A stretch of 64,000 nucleotides of DNA. Source: Chitinophaga sp. (lineage in GTDB: Bacteria > Bacteroidota > Bacteroidia > Chitinophagales > Chitinophagaceae). The stretch lies in assembly GCF_019236475.1 (NCBI RefSeq), contig NZ_JAFAIX010000003.1, forward strand, positions 403,878 to 467,877, in the 5' to 3' direction. The notes beneath the pieces were generated by a model. The model ran no database searches. It saw nothing but the letters and a program-made list of their open reading frames with translations, and was not told the DNA's origin. Below, in pieces: positions 26,983-36,789 of this stretch (positions within the stretch are counted from its first letter, which is position 1; each line of letters opens with the position of its first letter). A program made the translations under genes and the position numbers.

Positions 26983-27357
26983 ATGAGTAAAATATTGTTA
27001 GTAGAGGATGATGAAGTAATGCCAAAGATTATTGCTCGCATCTTGCCTGAACCGGAATATCAGGTAGATATTGCCGTGAACGGTAAAGAAGCTATGCAAA
27101 TGCTGGAGGAGAACAATTACCAGTATGATCTGATCATTACAGACATCATGATGCCCTACGCAAACGGTTTTGAGATTCTAAGCAAGGTGAAAAGCCATGA
27201 CAGAGAAAATCCCATTCCTGTAATCATTGTATCCAATGCAGGGAATGAGGATATGATTATGGAGGGCTTTAAACTGGGGGTGGACGACTTCCTTAAAAAG
27301 CCGATCATTCCTGCAGAACTGATAATTCGCGTAAAGCGCTTATTAATGAAGAAGTAA
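26983..27357 (+). CDS. Single-domain response regulator
   Basis: A 124-residue stand-alone receiver. Landmarks are the acidic pair ILLVEDDE, phosphoacceptor Asp in LIITDIMMPYANG, Ser/Thr position in IIVSNAG and Lys in FLKKPI. No DNA-binding or enzymatic output follows. I start at ATG 26983 (MSKILLVED) instead of the GTG at 26935, since the family N-terminus begins there. It lies 10 bp before the HEAT-repeat gene and heads the glycosyltransferase operon, so it probably controls polysaccharide synthesis by protein contact, perhaps with the HEAT protein; the kinases transcribed from the other side of the gap are obvious candidate donors. Confidence 0.88.
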   Translation: MSKILLVEDDEVMPKIIARILPEPEYQVDIAVNGKEAMQMLEENNYQYDLIITDIMMPYANGFEILSKVKSHDRENPIPVIIVSNAGNEDMIMEGFKLGVDDFLKKPIIPAELIIRVKRLLMKK

Positions 27358-27367
27358 ATTCAGAAAA

Positions 27368-28519
27368 TTGAACACAACTATTTCCGATATCTGGCAAGAG
27401 ATCAGGTATTTTTATACAAATGCGCCATTGGCTATTCAGATAGCCATGGTGTTTATTGTAATTGCAGTTTCTGCTACAGTGACTGCCTACCTGGTTATCT
27501 TACGTTCTCGATACCGTTCGCACAGAAGGGCCAAACAGTTGCAGAAGCTAATGCCCAAGATAGATGATCTATTGATCAATGAAATATTGGCTAATCCTGA
27601 TATTCCCCAAGATGTACATCCGTCTAAGATTGACATCCCCACTATGGCATTTGAACAATTGCCCTTGCAGAAACGCTGGGCAAGAACGGCGCTCACAGAA
27701 CGCATTATTCACTTCCGCAGCAATGTAAAAGGTAATTCCGGCGCTTTACTCCGCAACCTTTACTTACAACTGGATTTGGACAAAGATGCAGCACGCAAGT
27801 TGAAATCCCCAAGATGGGATCACAAGGTACGCGCCCTTTCGGAGTATGTCAGTCTTGAACTGCCTATTTCAGACGTTACCTTGCTACCATTGGCCAATAG
27901 TCGTAACCGTGAGTTGAGAGCTGCCGCCAGACAAGCCTACATCAAACTCAGTAAAAACGAGCCTTTTAAATTCTTTGATTCGGTAACAGATCCCCTACTC
28001 CCTTGGGACCAGGTGGAACTCTTCCGTATCATTACCACTACAGAGGATATCTCCATTCCTAACTTCGCCAGGTGGATCACCTATTCTTCCAATAAGAGTG
28101 TGGTCTCTTTCTGTTTGAAGCTGGTAGTACATTACAACCAAATTGCCGCTGTTCCAGCTATCATCAAACTGCTGGACAACAGAGATCACTATCTCCGTGG
28201 CGATGCGATCAATGCTTTGGGTAAACTGAGAATTAAAGAAGCGGAAGATAAATTTGCGCAACTATATACCACACAACCACTGTTTTGCCAGGTAGAAATT
28301 CTGAAAGCCCTTGGCCGTATCAACAGCGGAAAATATGTGGACTTCTTACGCAATGAATTCCTGCATGCTACAGAATTCGATTTACGTAAAGCGGCGGCCC
28401 GCTCCATCGCAAGAAACAGCGGAAAAGCCCGTGAAGTACTGGAGGAACTGCTCGCAACTACCAGCGGCCAGGACCTGTTGATTTTAAAACACTGTATGAA
28501 CCCCCTAATTAAGTATTAA
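27368..28519 (+). CDS. Membrane-anchored HEAT-repeat protein
   Basis: A 383-residue protein with one N-terminal membrane segment (about 22-45, IQIAMVFIVIAVSATVTAYLVIL) followed by a basic stretch, so the bulk should be cytoplasmic. The body is alpha-helical repeats of about 30 residues; the clearest HEAT units are VPAIIKLLDNRDHYLRGDAINALGKL and the following VEILKALGRI and LRKAAARSIARNS (about 265-360). HEAT scaffolds bind proteins; between a response regulator and two GT2 synthases it could be the adaptor that passes the signal. The start is TTG at 27368. The stop overlaps the next start by one base (TAATG), indicating coupled translation. Confidence 0.75.
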   Translation: MNTTISDIWQEIRYFYTNAPLAIQIAMVFIVIAVSATVTAYLVILRSRYRSHRRAKQLQKLMPKIDDLLINEILANPDIPQDVHPSKIDIPTMAFEQLPLQKRWARTALTERIIHFRSNVKGNSGALLRNLYLQLDLDKDAARKLKSPRWDHKVRALSEYVSLELPISDVTLLPLANSRNRELRAAARQAYIKLSKNEPFKFFDSVTDPLLPWDQVELFRIITTTEDISIPNFARWITYSSNKSVVSFCLKLVVHYNQIAAVPAIIKLLDNRDHYLRGDAINALGKLRIKEAEDKFAQLYTTQPLFCQVEILKALGRINSGKYVDFLRNEFLHATEFDLRKAAARSIARNSGKAREVLEELLATTSGQDLLILKHCMNPLIKY

Positions 28520-29958
28520 TGGATACCATCACCGACGTCATACTTCGGTTCTATGAGTCTGCTATTTTCGTATATGGGTTAACTTTAATCCTCGTATACG
28601 CCTTGTTGGCCATCCTTTCACTGGTGGCCATCCGGAGATACCTGAGTCGTACCACCCAGAAACAACTGGATGTATTGGCTGGTTCTCCTATGGCGCCAGG
28701 TATTACCATCCTGGCACCCGCTTATAATGAAGGTCTGACAATTATCGCCAACGTAAGATCCCTCTTAACCGTCAATTATCCGCGCTTCGAAATTGTTATC
28801 ATCAACGATGGTAGCACGGATAATACCCTGGAACAACTGATCCAGGAGTTTGATATGGTGGCAGTGGATTTTGCTTATAATGAAAAAATCAGGACGCAAC
28901 CAGTCCGACAGATATTTAAATCCCGAGATCTGGCCTACTCCAATCTTGTGGTGATCGACAAAGTAAATGGCAAGAGTAAGGCGGATGCTACCAATGCAGG
29001 TATCAACATCGCTTCCTTCAATTATTTCCTTTGTACAGACGTGGATTGTGTACTCCACAAGGATACCTTGTTGGAACTGATCAAACCTGTACTCCAAGAA
29101 GGAAAGAGAAGATTGATCGCCATTGGCGCCACCCTTCGTATTGCTAACTCTAGTGAATTTGATGAAGGCGTAATGACCCGCATGCGTCCTCCTAGAAAAT
29201 TTCTGCCCCGTTTCCAGGAAGTGGAATATATCCGCTCCTTCGTACTGGGTAAAATGGGATGGACCTATTTGAATTGTGTTCCAAATGTATCCGGTGGACT
29301 CGGATTGTTTGATAAAGAGATCGCCATTAAAAGTGGCGGCTATGACCACAGCTCATTTGGGGAAGATATGGAGTTACTGACGAGGATGTGCATCTTCTGT
29401 AAAGACAATAGAATAGATTATGCTGTACGCTATATTCCCCGTACGCTCTGCTGGACAGAAGGACCTGCTACTTTGCAGATCTTTGGTAGGCAGCGCACCC
29501 GTTGGGCCCGTGGATTGGCACAGCTTATCAAGGCACATTTCCATGTGTTTCTGCGCCCCCGCTATGGCCGTTTCGGTATGGTTGTATTTCCCTATAATTT
29601 CTTCTTTGAGGTACTGGCTCCTTTAATAGAACTCTCAGGGATCATCGTCTATATTATCCTGGCAGTATCCGGATATATCAACTGGCCTTACGCGATCATG
29701 CTGCTCATATTCGTATATACTTATGCAGTGATGATCTCTACCATGGCAATATTATGGGATCAGTTGAGTTTCCGTTATTATAAAACAGTCAGAGAAGTAT
29801 TGTCCTTGTGTATGATGCCGTTCCTGGAGTTCCTGTTCTATCATCCACTGATTACTATTTTTTCCTTAAAAGGATATTTCTATTTCTTAACTGGGAAACG
29901 TAGTACTTGGGGAAATATGCAACGTCAGGGCTTCCAGAAGGCAGCCGCCAAGGCCTAA
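28519..29958 (+). CDS. Processive GT2 family membrane glycosyltransferase, first copy
   Basis: A 479-residue inner-membrane glycosyltransferase of the cellulose/poly-N-acetylglucosamine synthase type. One membrane helix (about 12-36) precedes the GT-A domain: PAYNEG, IINDGSTDN (nucleotide-sugar Asp), CTDVDC (D-x-D metal site), an acidic SFGEDMEL near the catalytic base, and RQRTRWARG (QxxRW), which marks processive synthases. Two or more membrane helices follow (about 355-440). It most resembles PgaC/IcaA or hyaluronan-type enzymes, but the sugar cannot be read from sequence. It is followed after 17 bp by a close paralogue. Confidence 0.9.
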   Translation: MDTITDVILRFYESAIFVYGLTLILVYALLAILSLVAIRRYLSRTTQKQLDVLAGSPMAPGITILAPAYNEGLTIIANVRSLLTVNYPRFEIVIINDGSTDNTLEQLIQEFDMVAVDFAYNEKIRTQPVRQIFKSRDLAYSNLVVIDKVNGKSKADATNAGINIASFNYFLCTDVDCVLHKDTLLELIKPVLQEGKRRLIAIGATLRIANSSEFDEGVMTRMRPPRKFLPRFQEVEYIRSFVLGKMGWTYLNCVPNVSGGLGLFDKEIAIKSGGYDHSSFGEDMELLTRMCIFCKDNRIDYAVRYIPRTLCWTEGPATLQIFGRQRTRWARGLAQLIKAHFHVFLRPRYGRFGMVVFPYNFFFEVLAPLIELSGIIVYIILAVSGYINWPYAIMLLIFVYTYAVMISTMAILWDQLSFRYYKTVREVLSLCMMPFLEFLFYHPLITIFSLKGYFYFLTGKRSTWGNMQRQGFQKAAAKA

Positions 29959-29975
29959 TTACCAAATATTAAACA

Positions 29976-31460
29976 ATGGTCGGAGTAATTTTTCAAAATA
30001 TCGTTTTCGTATATGGCCTTGCCATGATACTCGTGTACGCAGCACTTGCGATCCTGAGTAATATCGGCGTACGGCTGTTCAAGAAGCGCAGCCGCTTCAC
30101 CGACTACTCTTTGCTGCTGGATTCTCCCTTAACACCAGGGATATCCGTGATCGCACCCGCCTATAATGAAGGCGTAACTATCATATCCAATGTCCGTTCC
30201 CTGCTAACCCTCAACTATACCAAGTTTGAGGTGATCATCATCAACGATGGTAGTACGGATGATACCTTGGAAAAGCTGATCAATGAGTTTGAACTGATTG
30301 AAATAGACTTCGCATATAATGAGAGAATTATCACCCGCCCGGTGAAAAGGATCTTGAAATCTACCAACATCGCCTATGACAAGCTGTTGGTCATCGATAA
30401 GGTCAATGGTAAAAGTAAGGCGGATGCCTCCAATGCCGGGATCAATGCGGCTGCCTTCCCTTACTTCCTCTGTACAGACGTAGACTGTATCCTGGAAAAG
30501 GATACCCTCCTCCGTATGATACATCCTTTCATGACCGAACAACTAAAGCAAATCAAAGAAGTAGGCGACCCTTGTCCGGAATGCGGCTACATCCATGTGG
30601 AGGAAGACAGTATGCGTGTAATCGCCTCTGGCGCCACCTTGCGTATTGTGAACTCCAGCGAAGTGGACGAAGGAGTGATGGTGCGGGAAAGACCGCCATC
30701 CCGCTACCTTCCCAGGTTCCAGGAAATGGAGTATATCCGTTCCTATGTATTGGGGAAAATGGGCTGGAGTATGATCAATGCTGTTCCAAACGTTTCCGGC
30801 GGATTAGGATTATTCGATAAGGAAGTAGCCATCAAAGCCGGTGGGTACGATCATCAATCCTTTGCGGAAGATATGGATATCGTTACCCGTATGTGTGGTT
30901 ATATGCTGGATAATAATCTGAAATATTCTATCCGTTATATTCCTACCACCCAATGCTGGACAGAAGGACCTCCGAATATGAGAGTCTTCAGCAGACAACG
31001 CACCCGCTGGGGACGCGGTCTGGCAGAGATTATGACCCTACATCGCAAACAAATATTCAACCCCAGATATAAACGCCTGGGCATGATTGTACTCCCATAC
31101 AATTTGCTCTTCGAATTCCTGGCGCCAATCATTGAAGCAATAGGCATTATCTTTTACATATATCTCATCATTACCGATCAGGTAAACTGGGAATATGCCA
31201 GGATATTGCTGGTATTCATCTATATCTATTCCATCATGATTACCACGCTGGCAATCACTTGGGATCAGTTGACCTACCCCTATTACAGAACTGCTAAGGA
31301 AGTAATAGGACTTGCATTGATGGCTTTGGTAGAACCGATATTATATCATCCTCTCATTGTATTCTTTGCGCTGCGGGGATATTTCTACTTCCTGATTGGA
31401 AAGAAAACAACATGGGGGAATATGCAACGCCAGGGCTTCATGCCGAAAAAAACAACTTAA
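29976..31460 (+). CDS. Processive GT2 family membrane glycosyltransferase, second copy
   Basis: A 494-residue paralogue of the preceding gene with the same plan: N-terminal helix, PAYNEG, IINDGSTDD, CTDVDC, SFAEDMD, RQRTRWGRG (QxxRW) and C-terminal membrane helices. It differs by an insert of about 20 residues around 190-210 (GDPCPECGYIHVEEDS), which carries a CxxC pair not present in the first copy. Both copies keep all catalytic motifs, so they may make different linkages, act as a heteromeric synthase, or serve under different conditions. The two genes probably arose by tandem duplication. Confidence 0.9.
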   Translation: MVGVIFQNIVFVYGLAMILVYAALAILSNIGVRLFKKRSRFTDYSLLLDSPLTPGISVIAPAYNEGVTIISNVRSLLTLNYTKFEVIIINDGSTDDTLEKLINEFELIEIDFAYNERIITRPVKRILKSTNIAYDKLLVIDKVNGKSKADASNAGINAAAFPYFLCTDVDCILEKDTLLRMIHPFMTEQLKQIKEVGDPCPECGYIHVEEDSMRVIASGATLRIVNSSEVDEGVMVRERPPSRYLPRFQEMEYIRSYVLGKMGWSMINAVPNVSGGLGLFDKEVAIKAGGYDHQSFAEDMDIVTRMCGYMLDNNLKYSIRYIPTTQCWTEGPPNMRVFSRQRTRWGRGLAEIMTLHRKQIFNPRYKRLGMIVLPYNLLFEFLAPIIEAIGIIFYIYLIITDQVNWEYARILLVFIYIYSIMITTLAITWDQLTYPYYRTAKEVIGLALMALVEPILYHPLIVFFALRGYFYFLIGKKTTWGNMQRQGFMPKKTT

Positions 31461-31473
31461 AACAACGAATTTA

Positions 31474-34347
31474 ATGACAATGTCTTATAAATATGTAATT
31501 CCAGTAGTGCTGTTATGCTTTGCGATGGAAGCACAGGGACAGATATTGAAACAGCGGAAAAGTAATGCGGAAACGTATTACACGGAAGCAGTAAAGGAAA
31601 CTAACCTGCAACATTATGATAAGGCGATTGAACTCGCCTATAAGGCCCTTGATGCACAATCGGACTATATCGACTCGGAACTGCTGCTGGCGCGCCTTTA
31701 TATGCTCACCAAACAGTATGACCTTTCCAGGAAATATACCAAGCGGGTGTTGCAGAAGAATCCAAAATACAAGGATGCTTATTACTATGGCATCAATACG
31801 GAAATGAGCGCAGGAAAGTATGATGAAGCAGAATGCTATGTAGATGACGCGCTGATAAATTTCCCTAACAGCAAGGAATTTCTTCTGAAGAAACTGTCTA
31901 TTCTAGATGCACAGCACAAGCAATACCGCGGTGATGCGCTCGCAGAGAATGTAATGGACAAATTCCCAGAAGATTCCGCCACCCGTCAGGCTTATATAGA
32001 TCACTATATTTATACTGGTTATTATCAGCAGAAGAATGGCAACCATGAAATGGCGCGCAAGAGCTTCGCTAAAGTACTGGTTGTCGACCCAAAAAACAAA
32101 GAAGCCCGTGAAGCAAGCGTAGGTGCACAATTACAAAGCGGCAACCTGGCTTCTGCACTGGAGTCTGTCAACACAGGGTTGGCAAGCCAGCCTGGCAACT
32201 ACGACCTGCTAATGCGTAAAATGGGCATTCTCCAGGAAATGCATCAATATGCAGATGCCTTAAGCGTACTGCAAGAGATCTACCGTAAATATCCTAACGA
32301 TGCCAAAGCCCGTAGCCTGGAAACCTCCCTGCGTATGGAAGCTGCGGCCTACTATACTAAAACGGATCCTTATTCGCTCTATGTTTCCGTGTTAGAAAAA
32401 AATCCAGGTAACAAAGAAGCACAGGATAAAGTAATCGGTTACAGCATGGCCAGAGGCGCCTATCAAGAAGCGCTGGCATGGATCAATCGCGGCCTGCGAT
32501 CCTCTCCTAATGACATTCGCTTACTGCGTCTGAAAATGGATATCCTGGAAGCAGATCATAAATACAGCGCAGCCGCTGCAATCGGAGAACTGCTCCTGCA
32601 ACGTGCGCCTACCGCAGATCTGCGTGAAAGACTGGTGAACCTGGAAGCCGGTGCTGGCAGACAATATGCCCAAGATGAACAGTATGACTTGGCTTTGGCG
32701 TCTTTCCATCAGGGTTTGCAGATTAGTCCGAGAGACACGACTTTACTAGGACTCGCCATCAACACTTATATTAAAATTAAAGATAACAGGGCCGCTTTAA
32801 AAGTGGCAGACGAAGCCCTCTCCTACTATCCATCCAATCAGAACTTTCTGCTGAAGAAAGCCACTATTCTGGAATCCATGGGTAACTATGCAGGAGCTGC
32901 GAAAATACTGGCTACTCTTACCGCCAATCATCCAAAAAATGAAAGCCTGAAAGGTTCCCTGGTAGATCTTCAACTGAGCGCCGCTCGCAATCTCATGAAG
33001 GCGGAAGAGTTTGATCAGGCAAAAGAACATTTGCAAGAAGTGCTGGCAGTACAGCCCGATAACCGCGAGGCATTAGATTATATGATCAATATGCAGAGTG
33101 GTACTGGCCGACCAGACAGCGCCCTTTATTACACAGATAAAGCACTTGCGTACTATCCAGCAGATAAAGACTTGCTGCTTAAAAGAGCAGGCGCATTGCA
33201 GGATGCAGGTCGTTACCGCGAAGCTGCAGATGTTAGTGCTGCGTTGATGGCACGTTATCCATACACGGTAAAATACCGTAACGCCTATACGACAGCCCTC
33301 ATGTCGGCGGGAAGCGATTTCCAGCGCAGACAGCAGCCAGATAGCGCCATTACTGCATTCCAGCAAGTGCTGGAGGTGAATGGTAAAGATTCACTGGCAT
33401 TACAAAATATCATTAACCTGCTGAATGGCCAGCAGCGATATGATAGTGCCCTGTATTATACTAACCAGGCATTATATACGTATCCAGAAAATGAGAATTT
33501 CCTGCTGAAGCGTGCCGTAACACTGGAAAACAAAAAGGATTACACCGCAGCGGCAGCCGCGGCTGATACGCTGGCGAAAAAGTATCCTACTCCTGCTAAT
33601 AAGGATTATTACGATCTGCTGAACAGCAAAACAATGCGTAATCAGTTTGGATTGTACTACCTGAATTCCACCTTTGATTACACTTCCAACAGGTATAACA
33701 TTGCTACAGTGGAATATCGTCGGTTTTTGAAGAGAGGTGGTTCGTATGCATTGAGGGCGGATTACGCCGGACGCCAGAATGGGAATGGTTTACAGGGAGA
33801 AGCGGAGGTATATTGGGTTCACACCAAGAAGGCCTATAGCTATGGCCTGGTAACCTTCGCTAGCGATAATGTATTTCCTAAATTCAGGGCTGCTTATTCC
33901 TTGTTCTACACCTTCCCGCATGCGATTGAAGCAGAAATTGGTGCGCGATATTTGAAAGTAGATAGTACCAATAACTATTCAGCAGTTGCATCCATCGCTA
34001 AACCATTCGGAGATTTCTGGGTGAACCTGCGTGGGTATGTTATTCGGGATGAACCACATACCTGGACAGCCTTTAACCTGACTACTAGATATTATACCGA
34101 TCGGAACCATCAGAATTTCTTATCGCTGATTGGCGGATTGGGAACATCTCCGGATGATAAAAGCCGATTGATCAATTATCCTCAGTTGGCAGGTTTACTC
34201 ACCCGCAGTGTAGCAGTGGGCTACCAAACGGTATTGAAATATCGCACCACATTGGGATTATACGGTACCTGGATCAATTCAAAAGTAACAGATCAGACTT
34301 ACTACAACCAGTATGATTTGTACTTCGTGCTGATGCGTAAATTTTAA
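31474..34347 (+). CDS. TPR-repeat protein with C-terminal YaiO-type outer-membrane barrel
   Basis: A 957-residue exported protein: signal peptide (about 1-24, VLLCFAMEAQGQ), a long run of tetratricopeptide repeats (about 30-720, units such as YDKAIELAYKALDAQ and YDLALASFHQGLQISPRD), then a C-terminal region of about 230 residues that matches the YaiO outer-membrane beta-barrel type (alternating strands from NQFGLYYLNSTFDYTS to the final YDLYFVLMRKF). TPR plus barrel is the architecture of PgaA and BcsC, which pass polysaccharide through the outer membrane. I start at ATG 31474; an ATG two codons on is equally possible, while an upstream ATG at 31396 lies inside the GT2 gene. Confidence 0.88.
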   Translation: MTMSYKYVIPVVLLCFAMEAQGQILKQRKSNAETYYTEAVKETNLQHYDKAIELAYKALDAQSDYIDSELLLARLYMLTKQYDLSRKYTKRVLQKNPKYKDAYYYGINTEMSAGKYDEAECYVDDALINFPNSKEFLLKKLSILDAQHKQYRGDALAENVMDKFPEDSATRQAYIDHYIYTGYYQQKNGNHEMARKSFAKVLVVDPKNKEAREASVGAQLQSGNLASALESVNTGLASQPGNYDLLMRKMGILQEMHQYADALSVLQEIYRKYPNDAKARSLETSLRMEAAAYYTKTDPYSLYVSVLEKNPGNKEAQDKVIGYSMARGAYQEALAWINRGLRSSPNDIRLLRLKMDILEADHKYSAAAAIGELLLQRAPTADLRERLVNLEAGAGRQYAQDEQYDLALASFHQGLQISPRDTTLLGLAINTYIKIKDNRAALKVADEALSYYPSNQNFLLKKATILESMGNYAGAAKILATLTANHPKNESLKGSLVDLQLSAARNLMKAEEFDQAKEHLQEVLAVQPDNREALDYMINMQSGTGRPDSALYYTDKALAYYPADKDLLLKRAGALQDAGRYREAADVSAALMARYPYTVKYRNAYTTALMSAGSDFQRRQQPDSAITAFQQVLEVNGKDSLALQNIINLLNGQQRYDSALYYTNQALYTYPENENFLLKRAVTLENKKDYTAAAAAADTLAKKYPTPANKDYYDLLNSKTMRNQFGLYYLNSTFDYTSNRYNIATVEYRRFLKRGGSYALRADYAGRQNGNGLQGEAEVYWVHTKKAYSYGLVTFASDNVFPKFRAAYSLFYTFPHAIEAEIGARYLKVDSTNNYSAVASIAKPFGDFWVNLRGYVIRDEPHTWTAFNLTTRYYTDRNHQNFLSLIGGLGTSPDDKSRLINYPQLAGLLTRSVAVGYQTVLKYRTTLGLYGTWINSKVTDQTYYNQYDLYFVLMRKF

Positions 34348-34358
34348 CAGACCAAACA

Positions 34359-36602
34359 ATGACCAGAACAATGAATAGTATATTGCTCAGCATACTGATG
34401 TGGGTAGGCACCGGTTGTAGCCATACAGACGGTGATATTTCACTCGTTTCCGGAGGCCGAAGTCAGTATACCATTGTAACGCCGGCAACACCTACCAAAG
34501 CGGAAAGTAAAGCAGCCAGTATCTTACAGGATTATATCCAACAGATTTCTGGCGCCCGGCTGCCCATCATGACCGAAACCGGTTATAAAGGCAAACTGGC
34601 CATCTATGTAGGAAATACGAATGCTACTACTGGTCCGGAAAAAATTAAGGACGACGGTTTCTTTACTGGCACTGCTGATAATTCAGTGTATGTGCGGGGT
34701 GGATACGGGAAAGGGGTAGTCTATGGTGCTTATCACTTCCTGGATACTTACCTGCACTGCCGGAAAATGTCTGGTTTACAGAAATTTATCCCTTCCAGCA
34801 AGAATATCCGCATTCCTGGAAACATGAAGGATTTGCAGGAGCCAGTATTTATTTATCGGGAAAGCTTTTATCCGGCTTCTACAGACCCGGAATACCTGGA
34901 CTGGCATGGATTACATCATTTCGAGGATTTGTGGGGATTATGGGGGCATTCCTTCTTCAAGATTATTCCTCCTAAAACCTATTTTGCCAGTCACCCGGAA
35001 TACTATTCTATGGTGAGTGGCAGTAGGCAACCAATGCAGTTATGTTTAACGAATGAAGATGTTTTCAAACTCACGGTTGCCTATTTCAAAAAAGCGATTG
35101 CAGATAACCCGGATGCTATGTACTGGTCGATCTCTCCCATGGATGGTCCGGGTGCATGTACTTGTCCGCAGTGTAAGAAGGTGGATGAAGAAGAAGGAAG
35201 TCCTGCCGGTACCTTGGTTCGCTTTGTAAACAGAGTGGCCGCACAGTTTCCGGACCAGCGTTTTACCACGCTCGCGTACGCCCATACGAGTAAGGCGCCT
35301 ACCAAAACAAAACCTGCGGGTAATGTATACGTGATGCTCAGTACCATCGACGCCTATCGACAGACACCTTTGGAAACAGCACCTTCCGCAGCAGCGTTCC
35401 GGAAAAATTTACAAGACTGGGAACATAGTACCAGTAATTTATTTATCTGGGATTATACCACACAGTTTACCAATTATCTCTGTCCATTTCCCGATTATAG
35501 TAATGTAGCCGCCAATATGCGTTATTTCGCGGCACATCATGTAAAAGGCGTCTTTGCACAAGGCAGTGGCGATACCTTCGGCGATGCAGCAGAATACAAC
35601 AGTTATCTGCAAGCTGCACTGCTTTGGAATCCGCATGCAGATGCAGCAGCAGTGACAGAAGATTTCATGAAGAGCTATTACAAGGGCGCCGCGCCTTATA
35701 TGCAACAGTATGTAAAAGCGTTGGCTACCGCTGTGGCGCAAACACATGCAGTACTGGATATTTACGGCAATCCTATCTACAGTGCAAAAGACTACCTCTC
35801 TCCTGCCCTGATAGATCAATATTCCGCCTTGCTGGACAAAGCCGAAGCTGCCGCAGAGAATGACTCTGTATTGCTGCGTAGAGTGATGAAAGCGAGGTTG
35901 CCAATGGAGTATACTGTATTACAGCAATCGCGGGCATTTGGCACAGAGAAATATGGTTATTTGGTGGCTAACGGCAACGACTACTCGGTAAATCCGAAAT
36001 GGCCTGCTCGTGTGCAACGATTTACCAATCTTTGTAAGATGGCCGTTGCGAAAGAGCTCTCAGAAGGAGGTCAGACGCCGGATGAATATCTACAGGAATG
36101 GAATAAGGAGTTTAATAGGAAATGGATCGGCGGACTCGCATTTAGAGCGCCTGTAAAACTGGCTAATCCTTATACGCCAGAATACAGTCCCATGAAAGAA
36201 AAAACACTGACAGACGGACTTTTCGGCAATACTGATTTCAGTTATAACTGGTTATTCACGTATGGCAAAGACTTGGTAGCAACGGTGGATATGGGCAGTA
36301 GCAAAGCTATCAAACAAATCAGTTTGAACTTCCTACAAGATCCCCGGCATAATGTGTACTTGCCAGCGAAGATCCATATTGAAGTATCTACAGATGGTAG
36401 TAGCTATAAAGAAGTGGGCGTAAAAGCGATTCCTACTCCGCAGGAGGATTATACCGCTCAGATTATGCATTACCAGTTTCCGGTGAGTGGTACGGCCAGG
36501 TATATACGCGTTACTGGGCAATCCCTGCCAGCTATTCCTTCCTGGAGGGAAGCGGGGAATAAATTACCAGCTATTTGCTGTGATGAAATTGTTGTAGAAT
36601 AG
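34359..36602 (+). CDS. DUF4838 glycosidase-like lipoprotein with discoidin-type C-terminus
   Basis: A 747-residue lipoprotein (lipobox ending GTGC, Cys near residue 20). An alpha-glucuronidase (GH67) N-terminal-like domain (about 35-150, AESKAASILQDYIQQISGARLPI) is followed by the DUF4838 region (about 160-450, with DGPGACTCPQC and acidic residues of a barrel active site). Helices come next, and then a C-terminal discoidin/F5-8-type sugar-binding domain (about 600-747). DUF4838 proteins are thought to be glycoside hydrolases, but activities are unproven. It follows the TPR/YaiO gene by 11 bp and may trim or remodel the exported polymer, as PgaB or BcsZ do in other systems (inference). It ends at a strong terminator. 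Confidence 0.8.
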   Translation: MTRTMNSILLSILMWVGTGCSHTDGDISLVSGGRSQYTIVTPATPTKAESKAASILQDYIQQISGARLPIMTETGYKGKLAIYVGNTNATTGPEKIKDDGFFTGTADNSVYVRGGYGKGVVYGAYHFLDTYLHCRKMSGLQKFIPSSKNIRIPGNMKDLQEPVFIYRESFYPASTDPEYLDWHGLHHFEDLWGLWGHSFFKIIPPKTYFASHPEYYSMVSGSRQPMQLCLTNEDVFKLTVAYFKKAIADNPDAMYWSISPMDGPGACTCPQCKKVDEEEGSPAGTLVRFVNRVAAQFPDQRFTTLAYAHTSKAPTKTKPAGNVYVMLSTIDAYRQTPLETAPSAAAFRKNLQDWEHSTSNLFIWDYTTQFTNYLCPFPDYSNVAANMRYFAAHHVKGVFAQGSGDTFGDAAEYNSYLQAALLWNPHADAAAVTEDFMKSYYKGAAPYMQQYVKALATAVAQTHAVLDIYGNPIYSAKDYLSPALIDQYSALLDKAEAAAENDSVLLRRVMKARLPMEYTVLQQSRAFGTEKYGYLVANGNDYSVNPKWPARVQRFTNLCKMAVAKELSEGGQTPDEYLQEWNKEFNRKWIGGLAFRAPVKLANPYTPEYSPMKEKTLTDGLFGNTDFSYNWLFTYGKDLVATVDMGSSKAIKQISLNFLQDPRHNVYLPAKIHIEVSTDGSSYKEVGVKAIPTPQEDYTAQIMHYQFPVSGTARYIRVTGQSLPAIPSWREAGNKLPAICCDEIVVE

Positions 36603-36622
36603 ACTTTAAAAGCTATCATAAC

Positions 36623-36663
36623 AAAGGCGCAATGGGATATAAAACATTCCCCATTGCGCCTTT
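36623..36663. terminator. Terminator of the glycosyltransferase operon
   Basis: Perfect 14-base arms AAAGGCGCAATGGG and CCCATTGCGCCTTT separated by 13 bases. It closes the RR-to-DUF4838 operon 20 bp after the last stop. Confidence 0.85.
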
Positions 36664-36740
36664 GCCATTTAAGACATTGCGGGCAGAGCAGATCGCATCT
36701 CCCTGAAATTCAACGTTTTCAAAAATTTCTGAAAATTTAT

Positions 36741-36772
36741 TTGGAATAAATAAACACCGTTCATTATCTTTG
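36741..36772 (+). promoter_or_regulatory. Promoter of the tetR gene with overlapping operator
   Basis: TTG at 36741-36743 and TATCTTTG at 36765-36772, spacing 21 bp, match the Bacteroidota promoter pattern. The operator-like AATAAACACCGTTCATT (36749-36765) lies between the two boxes, so a bound repressor would block polymerase, pointing to autorepression. Confidence 0.75.
36749..36765. promoter_or_regulatory. TetR operator-like site 1
   Basis: AATAAACACCGTTCATT is an imperfect palindrome and one of three 17-bp copies of the same pattern (core AACAYYGTT, where Y is C or T) around the tetR and efflux genes. The others are at 37445 and 37514. Confidence 0.65.
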
Positions 36773-36789
36773 CAGTGTAAACTTTTTCA

